Positions 36,817 through 49,400 of a stretch of DNA of 64,000 nt are shown here, in pieces; the first letter of the stretch is position 1, and each line of letters begins with the position of its first letter. A model generated the notes under the pieces. The model was given only the letters and a program-made list of their open reading frames with translations, was not told the origin of the DNA and did no database searches. Source of the stretch: Poronia punctata (taxonomy: Eukaryota > Ascomycota > Sordariomycetes > Xylariales > Xylariaceae); the NCBI GenBank assembly GCA_022579005.1, contig MU401514.1, positions 1-64,000 of the forward strand. The letters are read 5' to 3'. The position numbers and the translations under genes were made by a program.

Positions 36817-39318
36817 ATGCAGAGAATTTCAAGTTTCATGCCGCGGAAAACTGTCCCACTGACGATTACCGGTGCTCCCAAACATGACAGCTGTTTACCA
36901 ATGTATAACAATACCCAGAAAAAATACAGCGTACCGATGAAGGCCTTATTAGGTCATTGTCTGTATCGCCGTGTCGCCATATGGACTGTCTTGGCTCTGA
37001 TTCTCACCGCAGTCTTTTTCTTACATACTGGTTGGCCCGCACAGTCACGAAGTGTCCTGAGCCTTGTTCAAGGTGGCATGGCCACATTACAAGAAGCCCC
37101 CGTTCTCAATGGAGCTATGGTATTACCAAACCAAGAGATATTGAAAGAGGAGCTAGTAGAAGAAGAAGGTCCTCAAGAGCTCAACATGGTCATCGAACAG
37201 CAAGCTGTAGTCGACAACGTCCTCCAGCCCCAGGAAGAGATCCCCTCCCAAATGGAACAGGACGTCATCCCAGACAGAGGAGAAGAAGTAGTAGAGGAGG
37301 AAGAGGAAGAAGAAATCGAAGGCAGCGGCGACTTCTTTGATATTAATATCGACGACGGCAAACCTAAATGGCTCCAGTACAAACAGTAAGTTCCATTACC
37401 TAGTTGAAGTAGCCGAAAAAGTTGCTAACTGGTACCTATTAGTCTGGATGGATATTACAGAGGCTTGAGGGCACTGGTATCCCCGGCTGACTATAATCCC
37501 GGCTACCCAGGGCGGTCTCCTAAACCCACGCCGATTGCAATACCCCATCATGCCAAGTTACCGAAACCCGCCCCGTACCGACCCCACCCAGACTACAAGT
37601 CCGACAAATGGCAGAGAACCAATGTTCCCGTTACGCCCTGCTACGTGGATGCGGGGAAGTCAATACCCCCGCCGGACCTGTATGCCTATCGAGGCATTGT
37701 TCAGGGCCAGCCTGTAGCCGCCATAGGCTCTCATGACGCTCTTGGTCTGAGGGCTGACATCTGTTTCGACCGGTTTGGTCGGTATGGTCCGTATGGCCTC
37801 GGCTACGATATAGAAAACGGAGGTGCTGTTGGCCCTAATGAGACCGAGAGTGAGGGTAGCGAAGTCGTCTGGGAGACTTCAGGCCAAATCAATTGGAACG
37901 ACGTGAACTGGGGTGACTCGCAGTCCCGATGTTCGGAGTCAAACCGGGAACGTTTCTTTACTGGCAACCGGACTCGAGATGCTGAGTTAGCGGATACCGG
38001 ACACAAGAAACTCCACCGTACGGCCGTCGTGGTACGGTCATACGTTGGCTTTACCTGGACGAACCATGCAGTCTTGAATTTCCGAGCCATGATATCAGAG
38101 CTAAACCTACGCTCAGGCGGCGAGTATGACGTGCATTTTCTTCTGCATGTGCGAGACAACAATGCGCCCATTTGGGCCGATCCAGCGGTCGCACAGGAGA
38201 TCTTGGATCAAAACGTGCCCCCAGAATTCCACGGACTATGCACCTTATGGTCCGAGGCGCAAATGAGGCTGTTCTACCCCGGCAACTTTGGCGACAGCTT
38301 TGAGAACCCTTCCAATGGTGACATCCACGGCGTCTATCGTTCTGCTCATATGCCATTACAGCATTTTGCACTGGCACATCCCGAGTACGCACACTTCTGG
38401 AACTGGGAAATGGATATGAGATGGACCGGGTCTTACTATGAGCTCTTTGACCGTCTGGGCATATGGGGCGCGAATCAAAGTCGTGTTGGCGCATGGGAGC
38501 GTGCTGCGAAATACTACATTCCTGGGTTCCATGGCACGTGGGAGAATTTTACACACCTTGTTGACTTGGAGACGCAAGCCTCGAAGAACCGTCCACTGTT
38601 GGGACCGGTGAATTTTGCTGGAAAAGTCAGCCTCGACCAGAATGAGGACTTCTTACCACCAAGTTGTGCAGCCGGTATAGAATCGCCTGAATGCGGTGTT
38701 GGGGAGGATGCAGATCTCATCGCATTGAATCCAATCTTTGATGTGGAAGAGTCCGGTTGGGTTTTCGCTTCAGACGTTACCGGCTACGAAACGGCGCTCC
38801 CGCGGCCTCCCCGCAGATGCTCTATCGTTACCGCATCTCGCCTCTCCCGCCGTCTCCTCTCGGTCATGCATGAAGAAACGTGGCGTCTTCACCATAGCAT
38901 GTTCAGCGAGATGTTTCCGGCTACCATAGCTTTCCATCGTGGGCTGAAGGCCGTTTATGCCCCTCATCCAGTTTTCATAGATCGTGACTGGCCGCAGGAG
39001 GAAATCGACAAAGCCTTCAACGGCGGTAAGGACCACAGCTCTGGCGGCGAAGGTTCCCCGTTCAACCTTAATAATGAACATAACCACAAAGGTACCACCT
39101 GGTATTACAACAGCGAGTTTGCTGGGCTGTTGTGGAGACGTTGGCTTGGCTACGCCCAGATGGACGGCCGTGGTAGGAACGGCGGCCGCGCTGGAGAGGG
39201 CAAAATGCGAGGCGGACGTGAAGAGGAGGCAGACCCGAGCGGTAGCGGCCGGCTCTGCCTCAGAAGTATGCTTGTGCATCCGATCAAGTGGGAGGATCCG
39301 GCAGAGAGAGAAGATTAA
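36817..39318 (+). CDS. DUF3405 type II membrane protein, glycosyltransferase-like
   Basis: Two exons, 36817-37385 and 37443-39318, over a 57-nt intron (GTAAGT donor, GCTAAC branch site, TAG acceptor), giving 814 residues. A single membrane anchor lies at about residues 52-70 after a short cytosolic N-terminus, then an acidic stalk (about 115-175, with a run of Glu), then a large lumenal domain. The signature WNWEMDMRWTG near residue 509 and a preceding RSAHMPLQHFALAHPEYAHF-type segment identify the fungal DUF3405 family. The overall architecture is that of Golgi type II glycosyltransferases, and the EMDxR motif recalls a metal-binding acidic motif; the enzymatic activity of the family is, to my knowledge, not established. 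The C-terminal 60 residues are low-complexity Gly/Arg-rich. The exon joint makes the smooth sequence KWLQYKHLDGYYRG, which supports the model. Confidence 0.85.
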
Positions 39319-39958
39319 GGAAGATATGAATGGACACGGAGGTACGGAAGACGGAGGACCAATATACCCAGGACGGAAAATGGTGGACTAACAGGTGGGA
39401 TGATTAAGCTGGAGTTTTTACCCGGGTCTAGATGGGGAGCATTTCATGATTTTGCTTGGGCGAAGCGTGGCGAAGTCGGCGTTTTTGGAGTCACCTGGCT
39501 CTTTTCTCATTATATCTCCTAACCTAATCGGTTTAATGGAGGTCCGAGCAGGCTCTCTCTGCGTGCTGGCACGGGACAACAATCCTTTCTAGTACCAAAC
39601 TCGATAGGAGTTTGAAATGATATCAAACCACCGTTAGCAGAGGCGGCAGAAAATAATACAGTGACGGAGGTATTAGTGGTGTATCTTGTATTAGTGTAAA
39701 GCCAGACAGGCTGCCAATGTCAGATCATATACTAGACCACTGCTCAGAGTTCGGATGTAGGCTAAATACCATGCTCAATTTACAAACTCACAAGAAGTGC
39801 CTTGTCTGCTGGACGGCTTTGTCAGCTTACTAATGCGGCGAAAATAGGAGCGACAAATGGGCTCCAAGTGCATAATATAAGGTGTCATATGTCATACGTA
39901 GGGTGAAAGGGACATTATGTGATCAAACAAAGAGCAAAGATAATTACTTACCTGGTGT

Positions 39959-39986
39959 TTTTATAGATAGACATCTATCTATAAAA
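39959..39986. repeat. Perfect 12-bp inverted repeat with 4-nt loop
   Basis: Arms 39959-39970 and 39975-39986 are exact reverse complements around the loop ACAT. It lies 640 bases downstream of the DUF3405 stop codon, with no U-tract immediately after, so a simple terminator is not implied. Confidence 0.75.
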
Positions 39987-40097
39987 CAGACGTAAAGACG
40001 GAGGTAGGTAACAATCCATTCCATATTTTGGGAAGAAATATAATAGTGTTTTAATATCAACCAGAGAATTTGATATATACGACACAACCAAAAGACG

Positions 40098-40098
40098 A

Positions 40099-40130
<32 letters not shown>
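40098..40130. repeat. (TA)n microsatellite
   Basis: An almost pure AT dinucleotide run of about 30 bases in the region between two converging genes. Confidence 0.85.
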
Positions 40131-40131
<1 letters not shown>

Positions 40132-40759
40132 CCCACTTGGCACTTCCAAATCATAGATCAGGAAGGATAAACATAAACAAAAAACAAGAAACAAACCCTC
40201 TCAAATCCAACCTAGGTTTATAGGTTATAGCCCCTTTACCGATCGATATCATTTCATCGCCTCGTTATCGTACCACCCACCAACCACACCCGCCTTGTCC
40301 TGTCCTGCCCTGTCCTGTCCTTTCCTGTCCTTTCAGACCAAAGAAATCCAATCAATTGAAGAATTTTGTTTAGAAGTGCGCCAACAATCCCGAGGTGCGT
40401 GGCCAGCCAAAGTTGTTAGGACGAGAATGCGGGGTTGGGGGGAGGGAGGAAATAGAAAGTATGAGATGAGGTATCAGGCGATATTAAGGAGAACAACAAG
40501 AAAAACACCCCACCAAAAAAACGCCGTCTCGCCCCGTCGAAAAAAACGCCATCAGTAAGAGTAAGAGTTCCGTCCCATATATAGGTAGGTAAGTTAGGAG
40601 ATAGGTGTGACAGTAGGTAGGTAACACGTATCGGGCAGATTTTATTTGATTTTTCGGGCCGAAGTTGCAATACACCTGCATTGGATGCGGGCCAAGGCTG
40701 TTGTGTCAACCGAAGAACACGGTCAACTTCAATGTTTGTACTTTCGCATTTGAAAGGTT

Positions 40760-42117
40760 TCACTTCTTCAGCACCGCGTCATAGATGCTGAATAAACCAC
40801 TAATGGCAGCACCGACGAGGACTCCTTTATAGCCGCCGTAGATGGCCGAATTGATACGGGCGATAGAGACCGGGTTGATCCAGCCGCCAAATGTCACGCC
40901 TTGCCCGTATATGACGTATGAGATGAGGGCCTTGACGACACTAAAGGTCAGGGGATCGACAACGACATCGGGCGCGAGGGGATTGCGACGCGTGACGCGA
41001 CCCTGGGGTGGCGCGCCCGATGCCAAGTTGACGAAGTAGCCGGCAATGCTTGGCAGTATCGTGCTTGTGAAGGCCCAGAGGAAGGCAGGGGACCAGAACG
41101 ATGCGGTGAGCAGCAAGAACATATCGGGGACGAAGACTGGATAGTCGCCGGTACCGAGGAAGGATATAGCCGGGATCGTAAAGGCATATCGATCGGCTAG
41201 AATCTCCGGGCGCAGAAAATAGAGCTCGAAGGCGGAAATGGCAAAGAGGACCGCATTCACGGTGGAAAGAGTTTCGCGCGTCGCGTGTGTGGCCTCTGTG
41301 ATGCCGGATTCTTTGTAGACGGACGCGACGCGGCTTCTAAGCGCGACCGTCGAACGGTCCACAGCGTTGGCAACATCGGCAGGCGTGGCAGGTAGGGGGA
41401 TGCGCCCTGCAAGTGTCAAGGCACGCGAAGGTGTTTGCACGATCGCCGTAGAGGTGCCGTTGGGTTCCTCTTCAGACCTAAATAAGCATTGGCTGTTAGT
41501 GATAAGCCAAATTTAGTCGATTGCGACCAGGGATGACGCACTCTGCCGATACCGACGCGACAGCTTCTTCGGTGGCCGCCTTTACAACACGGCGCTTAGC
41601 TGCTCGGAGCCTCTCAACTGGCGCGTCCAAGTCTTTCTTCACGGGAGAACTGATGGTGCGCGCCCGACTCGCGTAATAGTTGGCGAGTTTGGGATCAGCC
41701 TGGAAGGTGGCAGCGTTCTCGGCAAGAAACTCGTCAAGCGCAAGCTCCAGATCGATTTTCTTGAGCGCATCATAGCTGTTTCAGAGCGAGGAATGTTAGC
41801 CATGATGCGCACTTTTTTGTCTCATGTGCCTATGATGCGATGACGCGTGGGGTTTCGCGATCGCTGGCTCCACAGAATTCCAGCTTCTTGGGCGGTTGGC
41901 GGCACACGAGGTTGAATAACGCCGCTGCAAGACAGCAAACACGAGCACGTCGAAGGGGAAGCAAGCAATGGTAGTGAGCGCCGGTTTAAGCTATCCGAAA
42001 CGCCATTACAAACACCAATTGGAAAGAAAACACATACTTCTTGAGACCTGTGTGCTGCGCTAGTTCGGTGAGGTCGGTTTTGCGTTGCCGCTGTAGCCAA
42101 CTATTCGCGCCCGACAT
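40760..42117 (-). CDS. Conserved multi-span membrane protein with N-terminal HeH/SAP-like segment
   Basis: Three exons on the minus strand: 42117-42038, 41775-41542 and 41477-40760, giving 343 residues. Introns are 262 nt (GTATGT donor) and 64 nt (GTGCGT donor), with CTAAC branch sites in both. Residues about 12-45 (RKTDLTELAQHTGLKNYDAL and the following KKIDLELALDEFL) form two short helices in a pattern like HeH/LEM/SAP domains. A charged linker follows to about residue 130, then about four to five hydrophobic segments from about residue 165 to the C-terminus, which ends in Lys-Lys. I do not recognise a named family. Location in an internal membrane (nuclear envelope, ER or mitochondria) is possible; the terminal Lys-Lys would fit ER retention only weakly. 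The gene structure is well supported by frame continuity. Confidence 0.75.
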
Positions 42118-44023
42118 GTTTATAAGCGTGTGAGGGTGTTGGCCCTTTAGAACCAAGTAGGTAGCAGGTTGAATTCGACCCTTGAACGGATATTGAATCG
42201 GTCGCGTGGAGTTTGCGACCAAGATAGAGAAATTTGTAAGTATGAAGCTAAATGGTGGTCCGTGACAGACTGGGGGCAGAAGTACGAATACGGGTTGACG
42301 ATAATATGGGTTAGACGAAAAGGTAACAATAGAGATGTTTTGCAGAGCGATGGTGGCGCGTGTGCAGAGACGGTGTGAATGTTTTGAACAGGGTGGATGA
42401 AATGGGGAAAGGCCGGGATGGGGAATTATAACGTAACGTACGTGCGTATGAGTAGACAGTTGTAGTAGGGATTGTTTATGTTTTCCTATTTGGAGGCCCG
42501 TCAGGTGGGCGCGTGGAGAGTGATGTGTGTGCTTGGTAGGGATGGGGATGGGCTAACCTAGACCACTACGCCGACCTAGTACTAGCGAAGCACAACACAC
42601 GGTATAGATATCTTGGATTTATGGGGAAAGAACCCCAGAAACGCTTGCTTCCAGTTTGCTTGCTTCCATTTCTTGCAGAATCGGCAGCAACAGCTCTACG
42701 TAGTGGGCACTGGGCAGTGACGACCAAAGCTCCGAAGATGTACCCACCTGGCAGTAAAGAGAGACGGTTGGAACGGGGAATGCCTTGTACCTAATACAGG
42801 TGACCAGCTCTGTATCTTAATGTCAGTTATTTTCATACCGCCCGAGTCTGTGCAGCGTTATAGAGATAATCAATTAGGTACATGGAGGATCTGTATACAC
42901 AACAAGAACATTATTATCAACATTGAAACTTGTGTTAGATTAGAATTCGTCAGCTTTGGGTAGTGACATAGCTTTATCACTAGCCAAAGCTTGATTCCCC
43001 GCAACCCCTCGTAGGCTCGCACCAAATAGGAATCACACGTAATAATACATACAATACAGTACGTGTAGGTAAACGTAGGTTTTGTCGACCAAGATCTCAG
43101 CCTGCAAACTGCCAGCTACCTAGTCTACAATAGCTAAAATATATAACAACTGATTTTCTATAGCTTGCGTCAATATGTACATATTCTATATCACTCGAGT
43201 GTTGCAAGCCACTGCGTGTAAACCCAAAGTACGTGTATGAGTATTTTAGTGCCAATTTATCCCACCCACTACGTGTGTTAGTATCCAGTGAGTGGGCTGA
43301 GTGGTTTTTTTGCGTGGGAACCGTTTCTTTATCTTTTGGAAGCAAATGAATTCTTTGCCGACCTGTAAAGCCAGAGAGCCATTCAAGACACGGATTTCCC
43401 ACACCTGGTAAGGTAAGGACCATGGTAATAGTATCCACTACCTAGGTCTTCGCGATGCAAGAAGGTAAGCGTACCCCATCAGTATGACGTCTCTGTGGTA
43501 GGAGCTACGCAGTTGTAGGAGTTCATCGCTGTTGTAGGGTCAGAAGTGTTTGGATATGGGAACTGATACTTTACCTACTCGCTAGGTTACAAGACTAATA
43601 CTCGTAAGGTTAGTAGCCCATGATTTAGGTGGTTGTCAGATAGGTAGGTAGTGGTCACTGGTTGGGAGCCACCTGCTAATAATATGCCAAATTGAATAAG
43701 GTAGACAGCTATATATAGGAGATATGTAGCTATTCGCGGTTATTCATACATCTACGGACAATCGCGTGCGTGTAACACTCCAGAAAACATAGTTCGTGAT
43801 GATTTGAAAGTTGAATATGCAGTACGCATGGCACGGCAGGGCTGTCGCACAATACATACCCAGACGGGTATACTTTACGAGTACACGTACAATGCCCCCG
43901 CTGGCTCCATCCGACATCAACACCAAAGTCGCTTTTGCTTATTTTTCAACTTTCTCTTATATCGAGTAACAACGCATCCATAGTCGATCTCGAGCCTCCT
44001 AGATGTAATGTTATGGTCATATA
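42118..44023. other. Divergent intergenic region, 1.9 kb
   Basis: Promoters of the HeH-like membrane protein gene (-) and the molybdate transporter gene (+) must lie here. No gene or RNA was recognised. A small upstream exon of the transporter gene cannot be excluded, because a short ATG-started open frame near 43890 ends at a possible donor. Confidence 0.45.
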
Positions 44024-45429
44024 ATGTATTCTCTGACAGATATTAAGCGACTCAATCGAAACAATGTCGCCACTATTCGCAGCTCCCCCCTACCCGAGAT
44101 CTCGGGCGCTCTCGGTGACTTGGGCACCTTACTCCCACTTATGATAACACTGGCTGTGAACGGGTCTATATCCCTCTCCACAACACTGGTATTCTCAGGG
44201 CTTTTCAATATCATAACGGGAGTGGTGTTTGGGATACCGTTGCCTGTCCAACCTATGAAGGTAAGATACAACAGATCGCACTGCGCCTTATAGATCCCCT
44301 TGAGGCCCGTGTTTCTGTGGCAGTTTAGCTGATAAGTTCCCTTTAGGCCATTGCAGCGGCGGCAATTGCGTCAAAGACTTCTCTGTCCGAAACTGTGGCT
44401 GCTGGTAATGTTACTGCTTGCCTGGTTCTCATCCTTAGCGCAACAGGCCTTCTTCGCGTCGTCACTAGAATAATCCCTATACCCGTTATAAAGGGAATTC
44501 AGTTTGGAGCCGGTTTATCGCTAGTGATATCTGCCGGATCTTCTCTTCTGCAGCAACTGAGACCTGTCGTGGACCAGCCGCTGGACAATCGTATCTGGGC
44601 TTTCGTCGCCTTCTTGTTACTTATCCTGAATCAGCGACGGACCCGGTTCCCCTTGGCACTACTCTTGTTTGTAGCTGGGGTAGTCGTCGCTCTCATACGG
44701 GTCATGACTGACCACGAGACGAGAATGCCACAACTACTTCTCTGGAGGCCATATTTCATCTTGCCTAACTGGAGCGGCGACGCCGTTGGCATGGGTATTG
44801 CGCAGCTCCCTCTTACAACTCTCAACTCTGTCATTGCCGTCAGTGCGCTTGCCTCGGACTTGCTTCCCGACCTACCTTCCCCCAGCGTAACCGCCGTGGG
44901 TCTTAGTGTTGCCGCTATGAATCTACTCGGATGTTGGTTTGGTGCCATGCCCGTTTGTCACGGGTCCGGTGGTCTAGCCGCCCAGTATCGCTTTGGCGCA
45001 CGCAGCGGAGCTAGCATTATAATATTGGGGCTCTTCAAGGTTATACTTGGATTATTTTTCGGTGAATCGCTCCTTGACTTGTTGGGGACGTTCCCACGAA
45101 GTCTGATGGGAATTATGGTCCTTGCCTCTGGTCTGGAACTGGCCAAAGTCGGACAGAGTCTGAATCATGGCGCCCCGGACTTGTGGGAAGCGTCTGTCAG
45201 TGGGGGAAGTGGGAAGCGCCATCGTACTATAGATGATGAGGAACGGTCCCGGAGATGGAACGTTATGCTTGTGACTACGGCTGGCATCTTGGCTTTCAAA
45301 AACGATGCAATCGGATTCATCGCCGGCATGTTGTGCCACTACGCTTATCGGTTAACCGAGTGGGCAGACCGTAGTTGGCAAGTATACGGGTACAGGCATT
45401 CCGAGGTGCAGCCACTGTTGCAATCATAG
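44024..45429 (+). CDS. Molybdate transporter of the MOT1/sulfate-permease-like family
   Basis: Two exons, 44024-44260 and 44347-45429, over an 86-nt phase-0 intron (GTAAGA donor, CTGAT branch site, TAG acceptor), giving 439 residues. The two hallmark motifs of MOT1 proteins are present: EISGALGDLGTLLPLM near residue 25, and GIPLPVQPMKAIAAAAIA spanning the exon joint near residue 80. About ten hydrophobic segments follow, with a second conserved stretch around PVCHGSGGLAAQYRFGAR. The STAS domain of true sulfate permeases is absent, as expected for MOT1. The protein should import molybdate for molybdenum-cofactor enzymes such as nitrate reductase and xanthine dehydrogenase. The latter feeds purine catabolism, the pathway of the ureidoglycolate lyase in this window, though the genes are 32 kb apart. 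The start is the first in-frame ATG before the family's conserved region; an upstream exon is possible. Confidence 0.88.
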
Positions 45430-46450
45430 CTGCTCAAAAGATTGCCACGTTTTACTCTAGCGCATAGCAAACGTTGTCGAGTTTTATGGTGATAACGGAC
45501 AACTTCCGGTGCCTGTCAAGCCTACCTTAGTTTATCTGAACAGATAGATATAACATGTCAGCCCGGCCCTAAATATCGTTCATCTAGCCTCGCATTGCAT
45601 TACTCGTACACATCCTCCGAATGCACACCCGAACTGGATAAGTCTGTTTGGATATTTACCTTGTGATTGTATAGTTTTGTACCTTTGCAGAAATACTATC
45701 AGTAAACAAGGTCAGTTACCATTCTCCAGGTACCAGGCGTGCCAGGCAGCCCAGGCCAGTAAAGTTATTTTGTAGACTACCTAAGGTAAACTATGCAGAG
45801 GTGCAAATCTGAACTTCTTTCGGCCCTCTGAAGCACATGTAGGGTTGCGGTTGTGCTGGCAAGTACCCATCTCGATGTTGAGCAAGTGATGCCTGTACTC
45901 GTACAGGCTCATGTACACAGTTAAATGTTTGGGTGACTAGGTGATATCAGGAAAAGTATGAACAGGGTCTAACCTATCATGGTCTGTAGCATAGTATAAA
46001 ACACATGTTTGCTACTGCAATCCAGTTGCCCAGCGTGCAGGGGAGCTTGGACTTGACTTGCAGCGGGGGCATCCAATCAGAAGATTGGAATACAGCTGTT
46101 AAAAGAGGGGAACCTCCAAAGGTCGACAACTCAGTGTAATTTCCAGGACAAACCTTACCACAAGTGAACTAGATGCAGGCCAGGACGGCTGTGCTCACCT
46201 GCCAGAGTTTTTCTTATCAGTCCCGACCAGATGCGCGCAGAGGTAGGCGGTGACCATAATATCTTTCCTCCGCCGACCGAACTCTCCCAATTGCCGGTCT
46301 AATCGCATCGCGCATTATACCCTGCCATGCCTACTTTTACAGGCCTTGACCTCGTCCCCGTCTGCGGCAATCAACTCTCCGACCTTGCCGAAACACTATC
46401 TTTTGCCGGCCTTCCATTACGACGAACGAGCTGTCTCGTACTGACTAGCG
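45430..46450. other. Intergenic region, 1.0 kb
   Basis: It should hold the 3' end of the molybdate transporter gene and the promoter of the FHA/forkhead gene, whose leader just before 46451 is CT-rich. An 8-bp inverted repeat with a 2-nt loop lies at 45891-45908. No gene was recognised. Confidence 0.5.
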
Positions 46451-49400
46451 ATGACTTCGTCCAATGCTGCTGCGACCGATGAAGGTCCTGCGGCTCGCAA
46501 TGGCTCTCCGCCGCCTAGCATCCTAGCGACGTCTGGTACCATAAAGACTTCTATAAGTTCGGACTCAGCAGATGCCCCCGGGGTCGCCTCTGCGGCTTCT
46601 AAACCCCTGGACAAACCGAACTTGAGTATAGATACGGATGTTCCTGCCACTTCAATACCTGTAAACCCAGGCCCAAACTCAGAGAATGCTGTTCCCGCAG
46701 AGCCTATTGACCCGTCGCCTCACGAACAAGAGGCTCAACCTTCCCGCGAAACCCATACCGATATTCCCATACCGTCTCCACCCACTGTTTCGCCGTTGTC
46801 AACTCCAGCAGCCACCCATATAAACATCGACGACAGTTTTCCCGACGAAGCATTGTCGAAGCTTACAACTGATCAGCCGCCTTTACCTCTGACCCGGGAC
46901 CCGTCTATATTTAGATCTGGCATATTTGAAGCTTCGCATTCGACGAACGGGATGTCATCTACTACCGCTGGCGTAGGACTCGGCGAGCCTTTCATGCCGC
47001 ACCAATCGAGCTACTACAGACGACCACAGGTCGAGGCTATCGCGACGACAGATCCCGATCCTAATAGCGCCGACTATTCCTCACACGGAATACTTTCCGG
47101 GATGCGGCTCTCACAAGGGAGCATCGACCCAAACGCTTATATAATGAACCTCACTACCCAGCCTCCACGATTTCAGGACACCGCCCCTTTAGGAATCGAT
47201 CCGTCCGCAGTCTCCCTCCACTCCTTCACGCAGGACAGTGATGTGCATCTGGAACCCTCGTCCGCAAGCGGTAGCCAGAAGCTTGAATCTTTTGCGAAGA
47301 TAGAATTCGCGGACAGCACGTTCCAGATGACCACGTACACTGTCATTATTGGCCGTGACCAGCAAGCCATGAATCAGGCAAGAGCAGATGAGAAGAGGGA
47401 AGCATCGTATAGACGCAAGTGTGAGGAGAATGAGCGAATCGGATTGCCTCCGCCCACGCCCATCATGCACGATAGAGGAAAATTTAGTAAATCCTACGTA
47501 AGTGAGGAGGGTGGAATGCTGGGACCCGAACATTCGGATGGGGAGCAGGATAACAGACCTGCCAAAAGACGCCGACTTAGTTCGGCTGTCCAATCCTTAG
47601 CTGGCGATGATAACGCGTCGGGAGACCATGTTCAGTCGAACCGACAATATGTCTCGCACACGCCAGGAGCTGCTGCTGTGGATTTAGATGCTTTACAAAC
47701 ATCCCCCGAGCACATTCCCTTTATAGGTATCCACTCGCCAGGCCCAGATATTGCTAGTAAAACCCGAGGCATCTCGAGACAGCATCTGAAGATTCAGTTC
47801 AACAAGGCACGAGGCGTATTTGAAGGGATTGCCCTCCACAAGAATGGGTTCTTCTGCGAAGATGTTCTTTACGGGTTAGATAAACCAGCGACATTAAAGA
47901 GTGGCGACCGGCTCCAGATCAAAGATGTCGAGTTCTTCTTCGTCATCAACGGGGTTCAGATTGGAATGACTGGCGGGGAGGATGAAGATGTCGCATCAAC
48001 CAAGCGTATGTCCGTGGGCGGTAAGGAGATCAGTCTCGATTTCGAGCATTCAGACCATGAAAACTTCAGGGATACCAGCGAGGAATTATCTGATGTAGAA
48101 AACATCCCTACTCCAACCATAGAGCCGCAACCCGACCTCGAAGTCCCCCGTCCAATCCCACAGTCAAACCCAAGCCACGAACCAAAACAAAAACCGCAGG
48201 CTCGGGAGGAGGGCCAGCCAGAGGCGGTGGCAGAAATAAAGGCAGAGCCAGAGGCAGAAGAACAGGCACAGGCTCAAGCACAGGTCCAGGCCCAACCAGA
48301 GACCCAACCACAAGCACAAGAGGAAGAGCGACAAAGCACCGACAGGCAAATGAGCGTCGGAGAGGAGAACCCATTTGCCGACCTCACAAGGGCGGAGTTG
48401 GAAATGTTACAAGACCTTCCACCGGATTTCCCCTTGCCCGAAGGAATTCCCAGGCGTCGGGGTCCCGGAAGGCCGCCGAAGGACGGTATCATGTCGAAGC
48501 GCGAACGCCGACTTCTCAAGAAACAGTTGCAAGAGACTTGTAAGAAAACTCTTCCTCAGGAATCGCAAGAGGAGAAGATAAAAAGACCGGTTGGGCGTCC
48601 GAGAAAGAACCCCGTTGCCGAGGACGGTGAGCGGGAGAAGCGGAAATACAACAAGAGGAAGAGAGAAGACGGCGAGGAAGGGTCGGATACTGAGAAGCGG
48701 ACGAAGGAGAAGAAGGATAAGAAAGTAAGACCAAAGTCGCCACCTCTCGACCTTCGCATAGAAGACTACACGACGGAGCAGCTTCAAAAGCCAACTAAGA
48801 ATTATGGCGTTCTGATCGACGAGGCCCTTACCAACGGCCCACCAGATGGCCTGACGCTGAAACAAATCTACAAAAGAATCACGGCCAGGTACCCTTGGTT
48901 CTACTTTAGTGCCGAGACAAAAGGTTGGGAAAGTAGCGTACGGCATAACTTGATCGGGAACGAGGCGTTCAAGAAAGATGAAGAGACGGGTCTCTGGTCT
49001 CGCGTGCCCGGTGTCGAACTCGACGCCGGCAAGAAGCGCAAGGCCAGCTCACCAGACCGCCTTCTTGGAAACGCACATCTCCATACCCACATGGCCCATT
49101 CATCCTATTTCCAAAACAACCCTTACACGAACGCCGGCACCGCTGCGTATGGGCGCGGGCTTCCCAACTACTCCACCGAGCAAAGTCAGGCGCAGGCCGG
49201 TTTTACACCAGCTGCGCAGAATGCGCCACTTCATGCGACCACAGCACAACCGGTCAGCCAGTCTGTTTACCCAGCGCAAACGCCAGCACCAGCACAACTA
49301 CCCCCTGGTTACGGCAGCCTAGCCATCCCGCGGCCGACAAGTACTCCTCAGCAGAGCACCTATAGCTCTCCCTACGCGCGACCGCCACCACCGCCTCCGC

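Larger units (their letters stand above)
39319..40759. other. Convergent intergenic region, 1.4 kb
   Basis: This lies between two converging genes and should contain both 3' untranslated regions. It holds a perfect 12-bp hairpin at 39959-39986, a TA microsatellite at 40098-40130 and a CCTGT-type repeat at 40298-40335. No gene was recognised. Confidence 0.5.

Noticed and set aside
30150..39318. Secondary-metabolite cluster around the MFS transporter
   Set aside because: No polyketide synthase, peptide synthetase, terpene cyclase or tailoring enzymes lie nearby.
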